DNA from: JAHRAW01 sp965212085
GTDB lineage: Bacteria; Pseudomonadota; Gammaproteobacteria; Arenicellales; Poriferihabitantaceae
Direction of reading: 5' to 3'
DNA length: 64,000 bases
NCBI GenBank assembly: GCA_965212085.1
Contig: OZ243042.1
Coordinates: forward strand, 1-64,000
In this document: positions 15,660 through 24,825 of the stretch, in pieces
Layout of the letters: every line of letters starts with the position of its first letter
How positions within the stretch are numbered: the first letter of the stretch is position 1
The notes under the pieces: generated by a model
What the model was told of the DNA's origin: nothing
Seen by the model: only the letters and a program-made list of their open reading frames with translations
Database searches by the model: none
Made by a program: the position numbers and the translations under genes

Positions 15660-17003
15660 ATGTCAACCGACCCTAATCGAGACCCAAACCACCTCGGCGA
15701 CAGCTTCATCTTCCCGCCCCACGTAATAGACGACATCCACATCAAGTCGGAACTCGGCCGTTACCGCATGCGCGGGTTCTCCCTGTTCAAAAAAATCCCG
15801 AGTTGGGACGACCTGACCTTTTTGCCCGGCACGCTTACGCGGTTCGTCATTGAGGGCTACCGCGAAAAATGCCTGACCGAAACCGTCATCGGGCCAAAGG
15901 CCAAGCGCCCGCTGGTGCTGGACATACCCGTTTATGTGACCGGCATGAGTTTCGGCGCGTTGTCCTACGAAGCCAAGACCGCGCTGGCGCGCGGCGCGAC
16001 CATGGCCGGTACCGCGACCTGCTCCGGCGAAGGCGGCATGCTCCCCGACGAGCGGCGCTATTCGGAAAAATGGTTGTACCAGTGCATCCAGTCCAGATAC
16101 GGATTCAACCCCAACCATTTGCGCCTCGCAGACGGCGTTGAGTTTTTTATCGGGCAGGGCTGCAAGGTCGGACTCGGCGGCCACCTCATGGGGCAGAAAG
16201 TTACCGACCAGGTCGCCGAAATGCGTTCCCTGCCGGCGGGCATTGACCAGCGTTCGCCGGCGCGCCACCCGGACTGGCTCGGCCCCGACGACCTCGCGCT
16301 GAAAATTGACGAGATCCGCGAGGCCACCAATCATGAAATCCCCATCCAGTTGAAACTCGGCGCCGCGCGGGTCTACGACGACGTGCGCATGGCCGCCAAG
16401 ACCGGCCCCGACTCTATCTATATGGACGGCATGGAAGGCGGCACCGGCGCCGGCCCGCACCTCGCCACCGAAGAGACCGGCGTGCCCGGCATCGCCGCCA
16501 TCCGCCAGGCCCGCCAGGCCCTCGACGACGTCGGCAAAAGCGGGGAGATTTCGCTGGTGTACGCCGGCGGCATCCGCAACGGCGGCGACGTCGCCAAGGC
16601 GCTGGCGTTGGGCGCAGACGCGGTCGCCATCGGGCACTCGGTGATGATGGCGCTGAACTGCAACAAGAACATTCCCGAAGCCGACTTCCCCAACGAAATC
16701 GGCGTGCAAGCCGGCCACTGCTACCACTGCCACACAGGCCGCTGCCCGGTGGGCATCGCCACCCAGGACCCGCAACTACGCAAACGCCTGAACCCCGATG
16801 AAGCCGCCGAGCGCGTGTACAATTTCCTGCACACCCTGACCATCGAATGTCAGATGCTGGCCCGCGCCTGCGGCAAAACCAACGTCCATTCCCTCGAACC
16901 CGAAGACCTCGCGGCGCTCACCATGGAAGCCTCGGCCATGGCGCAAGTGCCGCTGGCCGGCACCCAGCACACCGTCGGCCAGCCGCAGATGAACCGCTTC
17001 TAG
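15660..17003 (+). CDS. mgsC: N-methylglutamate synthase subunit C, FMN-binding glutamate-synthase-like
   Basis: The FMN and iron-sulfur catalytic subunit of MgsABC, equivalent to the central domain of glutamate synthase; forms N-methylglutamate from the gamma-glutamyl methylamide and 2-oxoglutarate. The 447-residue TIM barrel shows YVTGMSFGALSYEAK, QIQLKLGA-type strand sequence, DGMEGGTGAGP (phosphate loop), VYAGGIRNGGDVAKALALGADAV and the cluster cysteines C354, C357 and C362 in CYHCHTGRCPVGI. Start at ATG 15660; the ribosome site is weak. The next gene follows within a few bases. Confidence 0.9.
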   Translation: MSTDPNRDPNHLGDSFIFPPHVIDDIHIKSELGRYRMRGFSLFKKIPSWDDLTFLPGTLTRFVIEGYREKCLTETVIGPKAKRPLVLDIPVYVTGMSFGALSYEAKTALARGATMAGTATCSGEGGMLPDERRYSEKWLYQCIQSRYGFNPNHLRLADGVEFFIGQGCKVGLGGHLMGQKVTDQVAEMRSLPAGIDQRSPARHPDWLGPDDLALKIDEIREATNHEIPIQLKLGAARVYDDVRMAAKTGPDSIYMDGMEGGTGAGPHLATEETGVPGIAAIRQARQALDDVGKSGEISLVYAGGIRNGGDVAKALALGADAVAIGHSVMMALNCNKNIPEADFPNEIGVQAGHCYHCHTGRCPVGIATQDPQLRKRLNPDEAAERVYNFLHTLTIECQMLARACGKTNVHSLEPEDLAALTMEASAMAQVPLAGTQHTVGQPQMNRF

Positions 17004-17012
17004 GAGATGACC

Positions 17013-17423
17013 ATGACCAAGACCACGAAAAAGAAAACCGACACCGCCGACGTCGACAAATTTCTCAAGTCCGACGGCCTCGACAGCAACCGCGAACAGG
17101 AAATCGGCCAGCACATCGGCTACCGCTACGACGTCAACCTTGCCCCGGACATGGCGCGCTGCCCCGCGTTCCTGAAAAAATACATGGCGCTCATGGGCTG
17201 GGACGACCTCAACTGGCTGGAAGACGTCCACATGGGCTACGAAGAAGGCAAACCCGCAGTCTTCGACCGCAACATCAACGGCTGGGTGCGCGTCCCCGCG
17301 GACCTCAAACTACCCGGCAACCAGCAAGACCGCGACATGATCGCGCGAGAGTTGCTGGTCAAGTTTCAGATGTCGGCGGCGCATCCGATGGTGGAGTTGA
17401 TGAGGGCTTATCGAAAGTTTTGA
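17013..17423 (+). CDS. Conserved-looking 136-residue protein between mgsC and mgdA, function unknown
   Basis: Unlike the inserts around it, this gene has the GC-rich codon use of the mgs and mgd genes and is packed against mgsC, so I regard it as an original member of the cluster. The protein is soluble, acidic to neutral, with a Lys/Thr-rich start, then IGYRYDVNLAPDMARCPAFLKKYMALMGWDDLNWLED and a C-terminal helix AAHPMVELMRAYRKF. No family recognised. Two ATGs compete: 17007 directly abuts GGAG, while 17013 has six bases of spacing, so I use 17013. A role in assembly or activity of the flavoproteins is a guess from position. Confidence 0.75.
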   Translation: MTKTTKKKTDTADVDKFLKSDGLDSNREQEIGQHIGYRYDVNLAPDMARCPAFLKKYMALMGWDDLNWLEDVHMGYEEGKPAVFDRNINGWVRVPADLKLPGNQQDRDMIARELLVKFQMSAAHPMVELMRAYRKF

Positions 17424-17431
17424 CGTACAGA

Positions 17432-17986
17432 ATGGGCAATACCCAAAAATCTATTTTTTTGTCAAGTATACTCAGTATCTTGCTGTCAGGCTGCGCGGGG
17501 GCCGGCTATGATTCGTCCGTGCAATGGAAAAATGGATATTCTTATGATGATTTTCTGGAAACAGGTTTTGCAAACTGGATTGATGCATCAAAAAATTTGC
17601 TGGTTCAAGAATGGGGGGTGCCGACCAAAAAAGAAAAACTTTCAGGGAGCACGGAAGTTTATGAGTATATAGTTCAGGGAGAATCAACTCAAAACAACGA
17701 CGCATCGCTAAGTATGTTGTCGCTTTTGACCAGCGGTTTTGTTGATGAAACGACAACCACCACAACTCACAGGATATGCCGAAGGATTTTTACCCTGCGT
17801 AACGACAAAGTGACAAGAGTAAAAGGGTTGGGGGATTATTGCACCGAAAGAGGCGGTTGGGTGGCAACCGCAGATTGGGGTGGAAACACCAATATCAAAA
17901 AAGGCGATGAATGGGTCGGTTACAGTTGCAAAGGATGCTGGATAATAAATCCACAAAATCCACCCGAATTGCCGGTTTCCTGGTGA
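17432..17986 (+). CDS. Predicted lipoprotein of unknown function (AT-rich insert)
   Basis: A 184-residue protein beginning MGNTQKSIFLSSILSILLSGC. The segment is a lipoprotein signal peptide with lipobox LSGC and lipid-accepting Cys21. The mature part has paired Cys residues (RICRR, DYCTERGG, YSCKGCW), which suggests a disulfide-stabilised outer-membrane or periplasmic protein. No family recognised. It starts 9 bases after the preceding stop, is AT-rich and has no partner gene. It is the third insert in the cluster and stands between the mgs and mgd halves. Confidence 0.75.
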   Translation: MGNTQKSIFLSSILSILLSGCAGAGYDSSVQWKNGYSYDDFLETGFANWIDASKNLLVQEWGVPTKKEKLSGSTEVYEYIVQGESTQNNDASLSMLSLLTSGFVDETTTTTTHRICRRIFTLRNDKVTRVKGLGDYCTERGGWVATADWGGNTNIKKGDEWVGYSCKGCWIINPQNPPELPVSW

Positions 17987-18018
17987 ACCAACTCATACCT
18001 AATCGGTAATTTCCCTCA

Positions 18019-19299
18019 ATGCCGATGAACAAATACTCCGCCTGGAGCGTCTTCAAAAACGGCCTCACCGGGCAGCGCGGCTGGACGCGGGCGTGGCGCG
18101 ACCCTGACCCGAAAACCGGCTACGATGTAATCATCATCGGCGCCGGTCTGCACGGATTGGCGACGGCGTATTACCTCGCGAAAAACCACGGCGTGCGCAA
18201 CATCGCGGTGCTGGAAAAGGGCTGGCTTGGCGGCGGCAACGCCGGGCGCAACACCACCATCGTCAGGTCAAACTATATGATGCCGGGCAACCGGTTTTTC
18301 TACGAACATTCGCTCAAGTTGTGGGAAGGGTTGAGCCATGAACTGAACTACAACGTGATGTTCAGTCAGCGTTCGCACATTTCGCTGCTGCACACGCCGG
18401 CGGCGCGGGACGCGGCGGCGCGGCGGTATAACACTATGCGCTTGACCGGTTCAGACGGCGAGTTGTGGGACCTGGACACGCTCAAAAAAAATGTCCCGCA
18501 CTTGAACTACGACAACGCCCGCTTCCCCATCATCGGCGCCACGGTGCAGCGGCGCGCCGGCACCGCGCGCCACGACGCGGTGGCGTGGGGATACGCGCGC
18601 GCCGCCGACCAACTGGGCGTGGACGTCATTCAGAACTGCGAAGTCACCGGCGTAGTGCGAGACGGCGGGCGGCGGCAGCGAATCGGCGCGCTTGAAACCA
18701 CGCGCGGCGTCATTGCGGCGAACAAGGTTGGCTTTGCGGTGGCCGGCAACACTTCGCGCCTGTGGGGGATGGCCGAACTCGGACGGCTGCCCATTGAGAC
18801 CCACCTCTTGCAGGCGTTCGTTACCGAGCCGCTGAAACCATTGCTGGATCAAGTCGTGGTGTTCGGCGTCGGCGGCGCGCATTTTTACATTTCGCAATCC
18901 GACAAGGGCGGGATGGTGTTCGGCGGCGATCTCGACTGGTACAAATCCTACGCCCAGCGCGGCAACCTGCCGGCGGTTCAGGACGTCGCCGAATGTGCCA
19001 CCTCAATCCTGCCCTGCCTCGGCCGGGTGCGGCTGCTGCGCCACTGGGCCGGGGTGATGGACATGTCCATGGACGGCTCGGCGTTCATCTGCAAGACGCC
19101 CTTGGAAAATCTCTACCTCAACGCCGGCTGGAACTACGGCGGCTTCAAGGCCAGCCCGGCCTCGGGCTGGTACTTCGCCGACCTCATCGCCAACGACCGC
19201 CCCGACGCCGTCATCGCCGACTTTGACCTCAAGCGTTTCCAACGCGGCGTGATGATGGACGAACGCGGCGCCGGCCCCGATCCAAAATTGCACGGCTAG
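18019..19299 (+). CDS. mgdA: N-methylglutamate dehydrogenase subunit A (sarcosine oxidase beta-like)
   Basis: FAD-containing subunit that oxidises the N-methyl group. The 426 residues follow the heterotetrameric sarcosine oxidase beta pattern: SAWSVFKNGLTGQRGWTRAW at the start, dinucleotide-binding VIIIGAGLHGLATAYYLAK near 35-55, NAGRNTTIVRSNYM (flavin attachment region, with the RSNY typical of beta subunits), and a late LNAGWNYGGFKASPASG. The start is ATG 18019; another in-frame ATG follows two codons later. Heterotetrameric sarcosine oxidase (soxB) is the paralogous alternative; the mgs genes upstream favour the N-methylglutamate enzyme. Confidence 0.87.
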   Translation: MPMNKYSAWSVFKNGLTGQRGWTRAWRDPDPKTGYDVIIIGAGLHGLATAYYLAKNHGVRNIAVLEKGWLGGGNAGRNTTIVRSNYMMPGNRFFYEHSLKLWEGLSHELNYNVMFSQRSHISLLHTPAARDAAARRYNTMRLTGSDGELWDLDTLKKNVPHLNYDNARFPIIGATVQRRAGTARHDAVAWGYARAADQLGVDVIQNCEVTGVVRDGGRRQRIGALETTRGVIAANKVGFAVAGNTSRLWGMAELGRLPIETHLLQAFVTEPLKPLLDQVVVFGVGGAHFYISQSDKGGMVFGGDLDWYKSYAQRGNLPAVQDVAECATSILPCLGRVRLLRHWAGVMDMSMDGSAFICKTPLENLYLNAGWNYGGFKASPASGWYFADLIANDRPDAVIADFDLKRFQRGVMMDERGAGPDPKLHG

Positions 19300-19309
19300 A
19301 GACGAAGCA

Positions 19310-19606
19310 ATGATCCGCATCAACTGCCCCTTCTGCGGCGAGCGCGACCACAGCGAGTTCACTTACGGCGGCGACGGCTCGGTCGAATACCCGGCGCTGG
19401 ACGCCTCCGCCGAAGAATGGTGTGCGGCGGTGTTCGCGCGCGAAAACGTTCGCGGCGTACAACTCGAAACCTGGCATCACGTCAACGGCTGCCGCGCGTG
19501 GTTGCTGGTGGAACGCGACACCTTGACTCACGAAATCCACGCCGTGCGCCCGGCCCACGACGGCATCGCCGTGGCGCTCCAAAACCGCCCCGGAAACAAA
19601 CCATGA
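19310..19606 (+). CDS. mgdB: N-methylglutamate dehydrogenase subunit B (sarcosine oxidase delta-like)
   Basis: The small zinc-binding subunit, 98 residues. INCPFCGERDHSEF supplies Cys6 and Cys9, and WHHVNGCRAWLLVERD supplies the His and Cys that complete the zinc site known from sarcosine oxidase delta. HEIHAVRPA near the end is typical of the family. It begins 10 bases after mgdA, and its TGA overlaps the mgdC ATG (ATGA), so the two are translationally coupled. Confidence 0.9.
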   Translation: MIRINCPFCGERDHSEFTYGGDGSVEYPALDASAEEWCAAVFARENVRGVQLETWHHVNGCRAWLLVERDTLTHEIHAVRPAHDGIAVALQNRPGNKP

Positions 19607-22600
19607 CTTCCCGGCGGCTGCCCGGCGGCGGGCGTATTGACCGCGCCACCACCCTGCCCTTCACCTGGGACGGCCAAAAACTGACCGGCCATCCCGGCGA
19701 CACCCTGGCCTCGGCGTTGCTGGCCAACGACGTGCGGCTGGTGGGCCGCAGTTTTAAGTACCACCGCCCGCGCGGGATTATGTCCGCCGGCGTCGAGGAG
19801 TCCGGCGCGCTGGTCACCATCGGCCACGGCGCGCGCCGCGATCCCAACGTCAAGGCCACGGTGCAGGAACTCTATGCCGGCCTGAGCGCGTCCGCGCAAA
19901 ACGCATGGCCCGGCGTGCGCTTTGACGTGGGCGCGCTCTCCAACTTGTTCAGCCGCTTCCTGCCCGCCGGTTTTTACTACAAGACCTTCATGGGCCCGCG
20001 CATCAAAGGCGGCGACACGCGGGTATGGATGCAGTTCGAAAAACTCATCCGCCGCGCCGCCGGCCTCGGGGTCGCCTCGCGCGAACCGGACCCGGATCAA
20101 TACGAACACGGCCACGTTTTTTGCGACTTGCTGGTGGTGGGTGCGGGACCTGCCGGTTTGTCGGCGGCGGCGACTGCGGCGCGCGCCGGGCTGGACGTGC
20201 TACTGGTGGATCAGGAACCGGAGTTCGGCGGCGACTTGTTGAGTCAGCCAGCCGCCCCATCTCAATCCCAATCTCAATCTCAATCCCAAACCAAACTCGC
20301 GCAACTGCTGGACGAAATAAACTCGGCGGGGGTTCGCATGATGACCCGAACCACCGCGTTCGGCCTCTACGACTGCGGCGTCGCCGGGCTACTGGAGCGA
20401 GTGACCGAGCACCTGCCCGCGCCTCATCCGTGCCGGCCCCGCCAGCGGTTTTGGACGGTGCGCGCCCGGCACACCATCATCGCCGCCGGCGCCCTGGAGC
20501 GGCACCTCGCCTTCGGCAACAACGACCGCCCCGGCGTGATGACCGCAGCAGCCGGGCGAACCTGCCTGAACCGCTACGGGGTGCTGCCCGGCGAGCGCAT
20601 CGTGGTGGCCACCAACAACGATTCCGCCTACGCGACGGCGGCGGAACTGGCGGACGCCGGCGCCGGGGTTACGCTGCTTGATGCGCGGCATTCAGGGGTC
20701 GTCGGAGACGCATTGCAACGGCAAGCCGGCGAGCACGGCGTAACGCTGCGCCTGTCCCACGCGCCGCTGAAAGTCCTCGGCGGCCAGGCAGTGAAGGCGC
20801 TGGAACTGGCGGTGGACGATGGTCACGGCTGGAAACAGCAAGGCCGCGAAGCCTGCGACCTGGTGCTGGTATCCGGCGGCTGGTCGCCGACCATTCATCT
20901 CAACTCCCATCGTGGCTCAAGGCCGCTATGGAACGCGCAACTGGCGTGCTTCCTGCCGGGGGAAACCGCCGAGCCGATCCTGACCGCCGGGTCGGCGGCG
21001 GGGGTTTGGAACGGCGATGACTGCGCGGCGTCGGGCAAGGCCGCGGGGGTGGCGGCGGCCAAAGCCCTCGGTCGGAACGTTGATGTCGTTGATAAGGATG
21101 CCGCCGCCGTCATCAAACCGGGCGGCTGGCACACCCCGATTCGGCCACTGTACGAAATTCGCGTCCCCGGCAAAAAACTAAAATCCTTCGTGGACCCGCA
21201 AAACGACGTCACCGCCGACGACGTGCGCCTCGCCCGGCGGGAAGGTTTTGTTTCGGTGGAGCACCTCAAGCGTTACACCACCCTGGGGATGTCCACCGAC
21301 GGCGGCAAGGTGGGCAACGTTACCGGCCTCGCGCTCATGGCCGAATCGCTGGAGCGGGAAATCCCCGAAGTCGGCGCCACCGTGTTCCGGCCACCCTACA
21401 CGCCGGTTTCGCTGGGCGCGCTGCGCGGCCGCAGCGTGGATCAACACTTCCGCCCGCTGCGCCGCACTCCCATGCATCAGTGGAATCTCGACCACGGCGC
21501 GGTCATGACCATGGCCGGGCTGTGGCACCGGCCGTGGTATTTTCCCCGACAAACCGAAGCCGGTGAGGAGACCCTCGCCCAAGCCTATATCCGCGAAGCC
21601 GCCGGCGTGCGCGAGACGGTGGGTTTGTGCGACGTCACCTCCCTCGGCAAGATCGCCGTGCAGGGACCCGACGCCACCGAGTTTCTGAATCGCATCTACA
21701 CCAACCCGTTCGCCAAACTCGCGGTCGGCAAGGCGCGCTACGGCATCATGCTGCGGGACGACGGCATGGTCATGGACGACGGCACCACCTGGCGCCTGTC
21801 CGAAACCGACTACTTCATGACCACCACCACCGCCCACGCCGCCAAGGTAATGGCGTGGCTTGAGGAGTTGCTGCAAACCCGCTGGCAGGAACTCAAGGTG
21901 CAAGTGACTTCGGTGTCCGAGCAGTGGGCCGGCTGCGCGGTGGCCGGGCCGCGCTCCCGCGCCATCCTGGAAACCTGCGCGGCGCGGGAATGCGGCCCCG
22001 GCGCGGTGTCCGACTCGGCGCTGCCGTTCATGGGCGTGGCCGAAACCACCCTCAAGGGCGGCATCCCGTGCCGCATCGCGCGCATCAGTTTTTCCGGGGA
22101 AATGGCCTTTGAAGCCTACGTGCCATCCGATTACGCGACCGCGATGATGGACTTGTTGTGGGCGGCGGCGGAAGCGGCGGGCGGCTGCCTGTACGGCCTC
22201 GAAGCGCTCGGCACCCTGCGCATCGAAAAAGGCCACGTCACCGGCGCCGAACTCGACGGGCGCGTGACCATAGAAGACGCCGGGCTGGGGCGCATGGCTT
22301 CCCCGGACAAGCCCTTCATCGGCAACGCGCTGCGCAAGCGCCCCGAACTGCTGCGGGAAGACCGCCCGCAACTGGTCGGCATCGCCCCCAAAAACCGCGC
22401 CGACACCTTCAACGCCGGGGCCGTTCTGTGCAAGGCCGGGCAGGTTTCCGGCCTCGGCGAAGGCTGGATTACCGCGGTAACCCACTCGCCGGCGTTGGGA
22501 CACTGGATCGGCATCGGGTTTATCTCCGGCGGGTATGCGGCCTGGCAAAACAAGCGCGTGGTCGCCGCCGACCCGGTACGCAAGGGCGAGAGCGAAGTGG

Positions 22601-22653
22601 AGATCATCAGCCCGCATATGTTCGACCCGGACGGGGAGCGGATGCGTGGCTGA
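19603..22653 (+). CDS. mgdC: N-methylglutamate dehydrogenase subunit C (sarcosine oxidase alpha-like)
   Basis: The large subunit, 1,016 residues. Residues about 15-85 are a ferredoxin-like domain without cluster cysteines (TWDGQKLTGHPGDTLASALL, SFKYHRPRGI). About 175-560 is a Rossmann-fold oxidoreductase (LLVVGAGPAGLSAAATAARAG) that binds NAD or a second flavin. About 615-1016 is a GcvT-like tetrahydrofolate-binding module that captures formaldehyde (MTMAGLWHRPWYF, VGLCDVTSLGKIAVQGP, YGLEALGTLRIEKGH). Inside the Rossmann domain a serine-glutamine repeat (QSQSQSQSQ) is encoded by a hexanucleotide tract near base 20260. The ATG overlaps the mgdB stop; the upstream part of the open frame is shadow sequence. 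Confidence 0.92.
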   Translation: MTSRRLPGGGRIDRATTLPFTWDGQKLTGHPGDTLASALLANDVRLVGRSFKYHRPRGIMSAGVEESGALVTIGHGARRDPNVKATVQELYAGLSASAQNAWPGVRFDVGALSNLFSRFLPAGFYYKTFMGPRIKGGDTRVWMQFEKLIRRAAGLGVASREPDPDQYEHGHVFCDLLVVGAGPAGLSAAATAARAGLDVLLVDQEPEFGGDLLSQPAAPSQSQSQSQSQTKLAQLLDEINSAGVRMMTRTTAFGLYDCGVAGLLERVTEHLPAPHPCRPRQRFWTVRARHTIIAAGALERHLAFGNNDRPGVMTAAAGRTCLNRYGVLPGERIVVATNNDSAYATAAELADAGAGVTLLDARHSGVVGDALQRQAGEHGVTLRLSHAPLKVLGGQAVKALELAVDDGHGWKQQGREACDLVLVSGGWSPTIHLNSHRGSRPLWNAQLACFLPGETAEPILTAGSAAGVWNGDDCAASGKAAGVAAAKALGRNVDVVDKDAAAVIKPGGWHTPIRPLYEIRVPGKKLKSFVDPQNDVTADDVRLARREGFVSVEHLKRYTTLGMSTDGGKVGNVTGLALMAESLEREIPEVGATVFRPPYTPVSLGALRGRSVDQHFRPLRRTPMHQWNLDHGAVMTMAGLWHRPWYFPRQTEAGEETLAQAYIREAAGVRETVGLCDVTSLGKIAVQGPDATEFLNRIYTNPFAKLAVGKARYGIMLRDDGMVMDDGTTWRLSETDYFMTTTTAHAAKVMAWLEELLQTRWQELKVQVTSVSEQWAGCAVAGPRSRAILETCAARECGPGAVSDSALPFMGVAETTLKGGIPCRIARISFSGEMAFEAYVPSDYATAMMDLLWAAAEAAGGCLYGLEALGTLRIEKGHVTGAELDGRVTIEDAGLGRMASPDKPFIGNALRKRPELLREDRPQLVGIAPKNRADTFNAGAVLCKAGQVSGLGEGWITAVTHSPALGHWIGIGFISGGYAAWQNKRVVAADPVRKGESEVEIISPHMFDPDGERMRG

Positions 22654-23248
22654 GCGAATCTCCGCGCTGCACGGACACTATGCCCCCGGCGATAGGCCGG
22701 CGGACCGGGCCGGGGTCGTGCTGCGTGAAGTCCGCGACTTGAACCTGCACCAGATTGCGGCGTGGCCCGACACCCTGGCGCAAGTCGGGGAAAAAGCCGC
22801 GCAGGGGGCGGGAGTAGCGGCGGCACCCGGCCCGTGCGCGTCTGCGGTTTTCGCCGTGGACGGCGCAACGCAGAGCGCGCTGCTTCGCGTCGAGCCGTTG
22901 AAATGGTGGATGCTCGGCGGCACTGTCCCGCGCCTCGCCCCCGAACAAGGAACGACCCTGGATCTTTCCCACTCACGCACCCACCTGCGAATCACCGGCC
23001 CACGGGCCGCCACCCTGCTCAACCGCCATCTGCCCCTGGATTTGCGCGAGGGCTCATTCCCCGAAGGCGCGGTGGGGGCGAGCGCGTTGCATCACGTCGG
23101 CGTAACCTTGTGGCGTTCACAAGAAGGCTACGAGTTGTTCATTCCCCGCGGGTTTGCATTGTCGGTCTGGGAAGTGTTGCTGCAAACCGCCGCTCAGTTT
23201 GGCGTTGTGGTTATTCCTGAAATGCCCGGCTACGCCGGGTCAAGTTGA
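22646..23248 (+). CDS. mgdD: N-methylglutamate dehydrogenase subunit D (sarcosine oxidase gamma-like)
   Basis: The 200-residue gamma subunit, which has a fold related to GcvT/YgfZ. Typical pieces are REVRDLNLHQIAAWP, LRVEPLKWWMLGG, TTLDLSHSRTHLRITGPRAATLLNRHLPLDL and HHVGVTLWRSQEGYELFIPRGFALSVWE. I place the start at the GTG that overlaps the mgdC stop by eight bases (VAERISALHGHY), because the frame upstream is Arg/Ser-rich shadow sequence. It is the last gene of the cluster; hairpin repeats begin directly after it and may stop transcription. Confidence 0.88.
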   Translation: MAERISALHGHYAPGDRPADRAGVVLREVRDLNLHQIAAWPDTLAQVGEKAAQGAGVAAAPGPCASAVFAVDGATQSALLRVEPLKWWMLGGTVPRLAPEQGTTLDLSHSRTHLRITGPRAATLLNRHLPLDLREGSFPEGAVGASALHHVGVTLWRSQEGYELFIPRGFALSVWEVLLQTAAQFGVVVIPEMPGYAGSS

Positions 23249-23274
23249 ACTGGATTCTCGCTTTCGCGGGAATG
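23249..23274 (+). repeat. Small ATTC-CGC/GCG-GAAT palindrome after mgdD
   Basis: TGGATTCTCGCTTTCGCGGGAATGA directly follows the mgdD stop. It has the ATTCCCGC...GCGGGAAT layout of small dispersed bacterial palindromes (compare dRS3 of Neisseria). There is no T-run, so it is only a possible terminator. Confidence 0.6.
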
Positions 23275-23287
23275 ATGGGTGAGGGTG

Positions 23288-23406
23288 AGGCGCGTGACGC
23301 GCTTTTGCGGGGGGGAGACCCCCCGCGCCCCCCTTTGCGGCGCGGGGAAACTCCTGTTTCCGGCGCCGCGCGCACATCCTTGTGCGCGACAGTCCGGCTA
23401 GCGCCG
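23288..23406 (-). repeat. GC-rich multi-hairpin repeat, family 2, minus orientation
   Basis: One copy of a repeat of about 120 bp that folds into consecutive stem-loops: GCGCGTnACGCGC, GCGGGGGG/CCCCCCGC, GGAAAC/GTTTCC, GCGCACA/TGTGCGC and TCCGGC/GCCGGA. Other copies lie at 24826-24930 and three in a row at 31.34-31.79 kb. No coding potential. Confidence 0.75.
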
Positions 23407-23420
23407 AACCAAAAAAGCTG

Positions 23421-24735
23421 GATTCCCGATACGATGAAAAATATGGTCGCTAACGCTCCCTATTTTTCTATCGTTCGGGAATGACGGCAAAGGCGTAAGG
23501 AAGGACAAAGGAAGCGGCTAAGCATCGCCGCTTCGGGGCTGGATACCCGCAAATGCGGGTATGACACCGAGGGCGATTTATACTTTCGCGGGTATGACAC
23601 CGAGAGCGTAGCAACAACTCTGTCGTCATTCCCGAGCGTTAGTGTCCGTTGCCGCGTAAGCGGCTTACGGACACTTGCGTACTCGGGAATCCAGCGCCAC
23701 ACAACCCCCGCCGGTTTAACCCCTGGATTCCCGAATAGCGATGAAACAAACGGTCGCTGACGCTCCCTATTTTTCTATCGTTCGGGAATGACAACAAAGG
23801 CGTAAGGAAGGGTTGGGGTAGCGGCTAAGCATCGCCGCTTCGGGGCTGGATACCCGCAAATGTGGGTATGACACCGAGGGCGATTTATACTTTCGCGGGT
23901 ATGACACCGAGGAACGTGGCAACAACTCTGCCGTCATTCCCGAGCGTTAGTGTCCGTTGCCGCGCAAGCGGCTTACGGACACTTGCGTACTCGGGAATCC
24001 AGCGCCACACGACCCCCGCCGGTTTAACCCCTGGATTCCCGAATAGCGATGAAACAAACGGTCGCTGACGCTCCCTATTTTTCTATCGTTCGGGAATGAC
24101 AACAAAGGCGTAAGGAAGGGTTGGGGTAGCGGCTAAGCATCGCCGCTTCGGGGCTGGATACCCGCAAATGTGGGTATGACACCGAGGGCGATTTATACTT
24201 TCGCGGGTATGACACCGAGGAACGTGGCAACAACTCTGCCGTCATTCCCGAGCGTTAGTGTCCGTTGCCGCGCAAGCGGCTTACGGACACTTGCGTACTC
24301 GGGAATCCAGCGCCACACGACCGCCGCCGGTTTAACCCCTGGATTCCCGAATAGCGATGAAAAATATGGTCGCTGGCGCTCCCTATTTTTCTATCGTTCG
24401 GGAATGACAACAAAGGCGTAAGGAAGGACAAAGGAAGCGGCTAAGCATCGCCGCTTCGGGGCTGGATACCCGCAAATGTGGGTATGACACCGAGGGCGAT
24501 TTATACTTTCGCGGGTATGACACCGAGAGCGTAGCAACAACTCTGTCGTCATTCCCGAGCGTTAGTGTCCGTTGCCGCGTAAGCGGCTTACGGACACTTG
24601 GCGCTCTCGGGAATCCAGCGCCATTATGACCCATCGCCGGTTTAGTTTCTGGATTCCCGAATAGCGATGAAAAATATGGTCGCTAACGCTCCCTATTTTT
24701 CTATCGTTCGGGAATGACGGCAAAGGCGTAAGGAA
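23421..24735 (+). repeat. Tandem array of about four 308-bp units made of hairpin elements A, B and C
   Basis: The phrase GTAAGGAAGG recurs at 23495, 23802, 24110, 24418 and 24728, giving unit lengths of 307, 308, 308 and 310 bases. Each unit holds a small hairpin (GGATACCCGC/GCGGGTATGAC), element B (nested perfect arms ATTCCCGAG/CTCGGGAAT and GTGTCCGT/ACGGACAC) and element A (ATTCCCGAA/TTCGGGAAT with an AT-rich inner stem). Units 2 and 3 are nearly identical, and units 1 and 4 share variants. There are no spacers of unique sequence, so this is not a CRISPR. No gene is visible between 23249 and 24982. Confidence 0.9.
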
Positions 24736-24825
24736 GGGCAAAAGAAGCGGCCAAGCCTCATCGTTTCCGCTGTCCGTCCTTACGCCTCTGTGCCGTCCAA
24801 CCGGCGGCGTAGCCGCTGACTTAGC

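Noticed and set aside
16847..17986. One 379-codon frame joining the end of mgsC to the lipoprotein
   Set aside because: The first two thirds are out-of-frame shadow of mgsC and the 136-residue gene. Only the part from the ATG at 17432 has a signal peptide and protein-like sequence.
23421..24735. CRISPR array
   Set aside because: Repeats are 308 bp and contiguous, with no unique spacers, and no cas genes are present.
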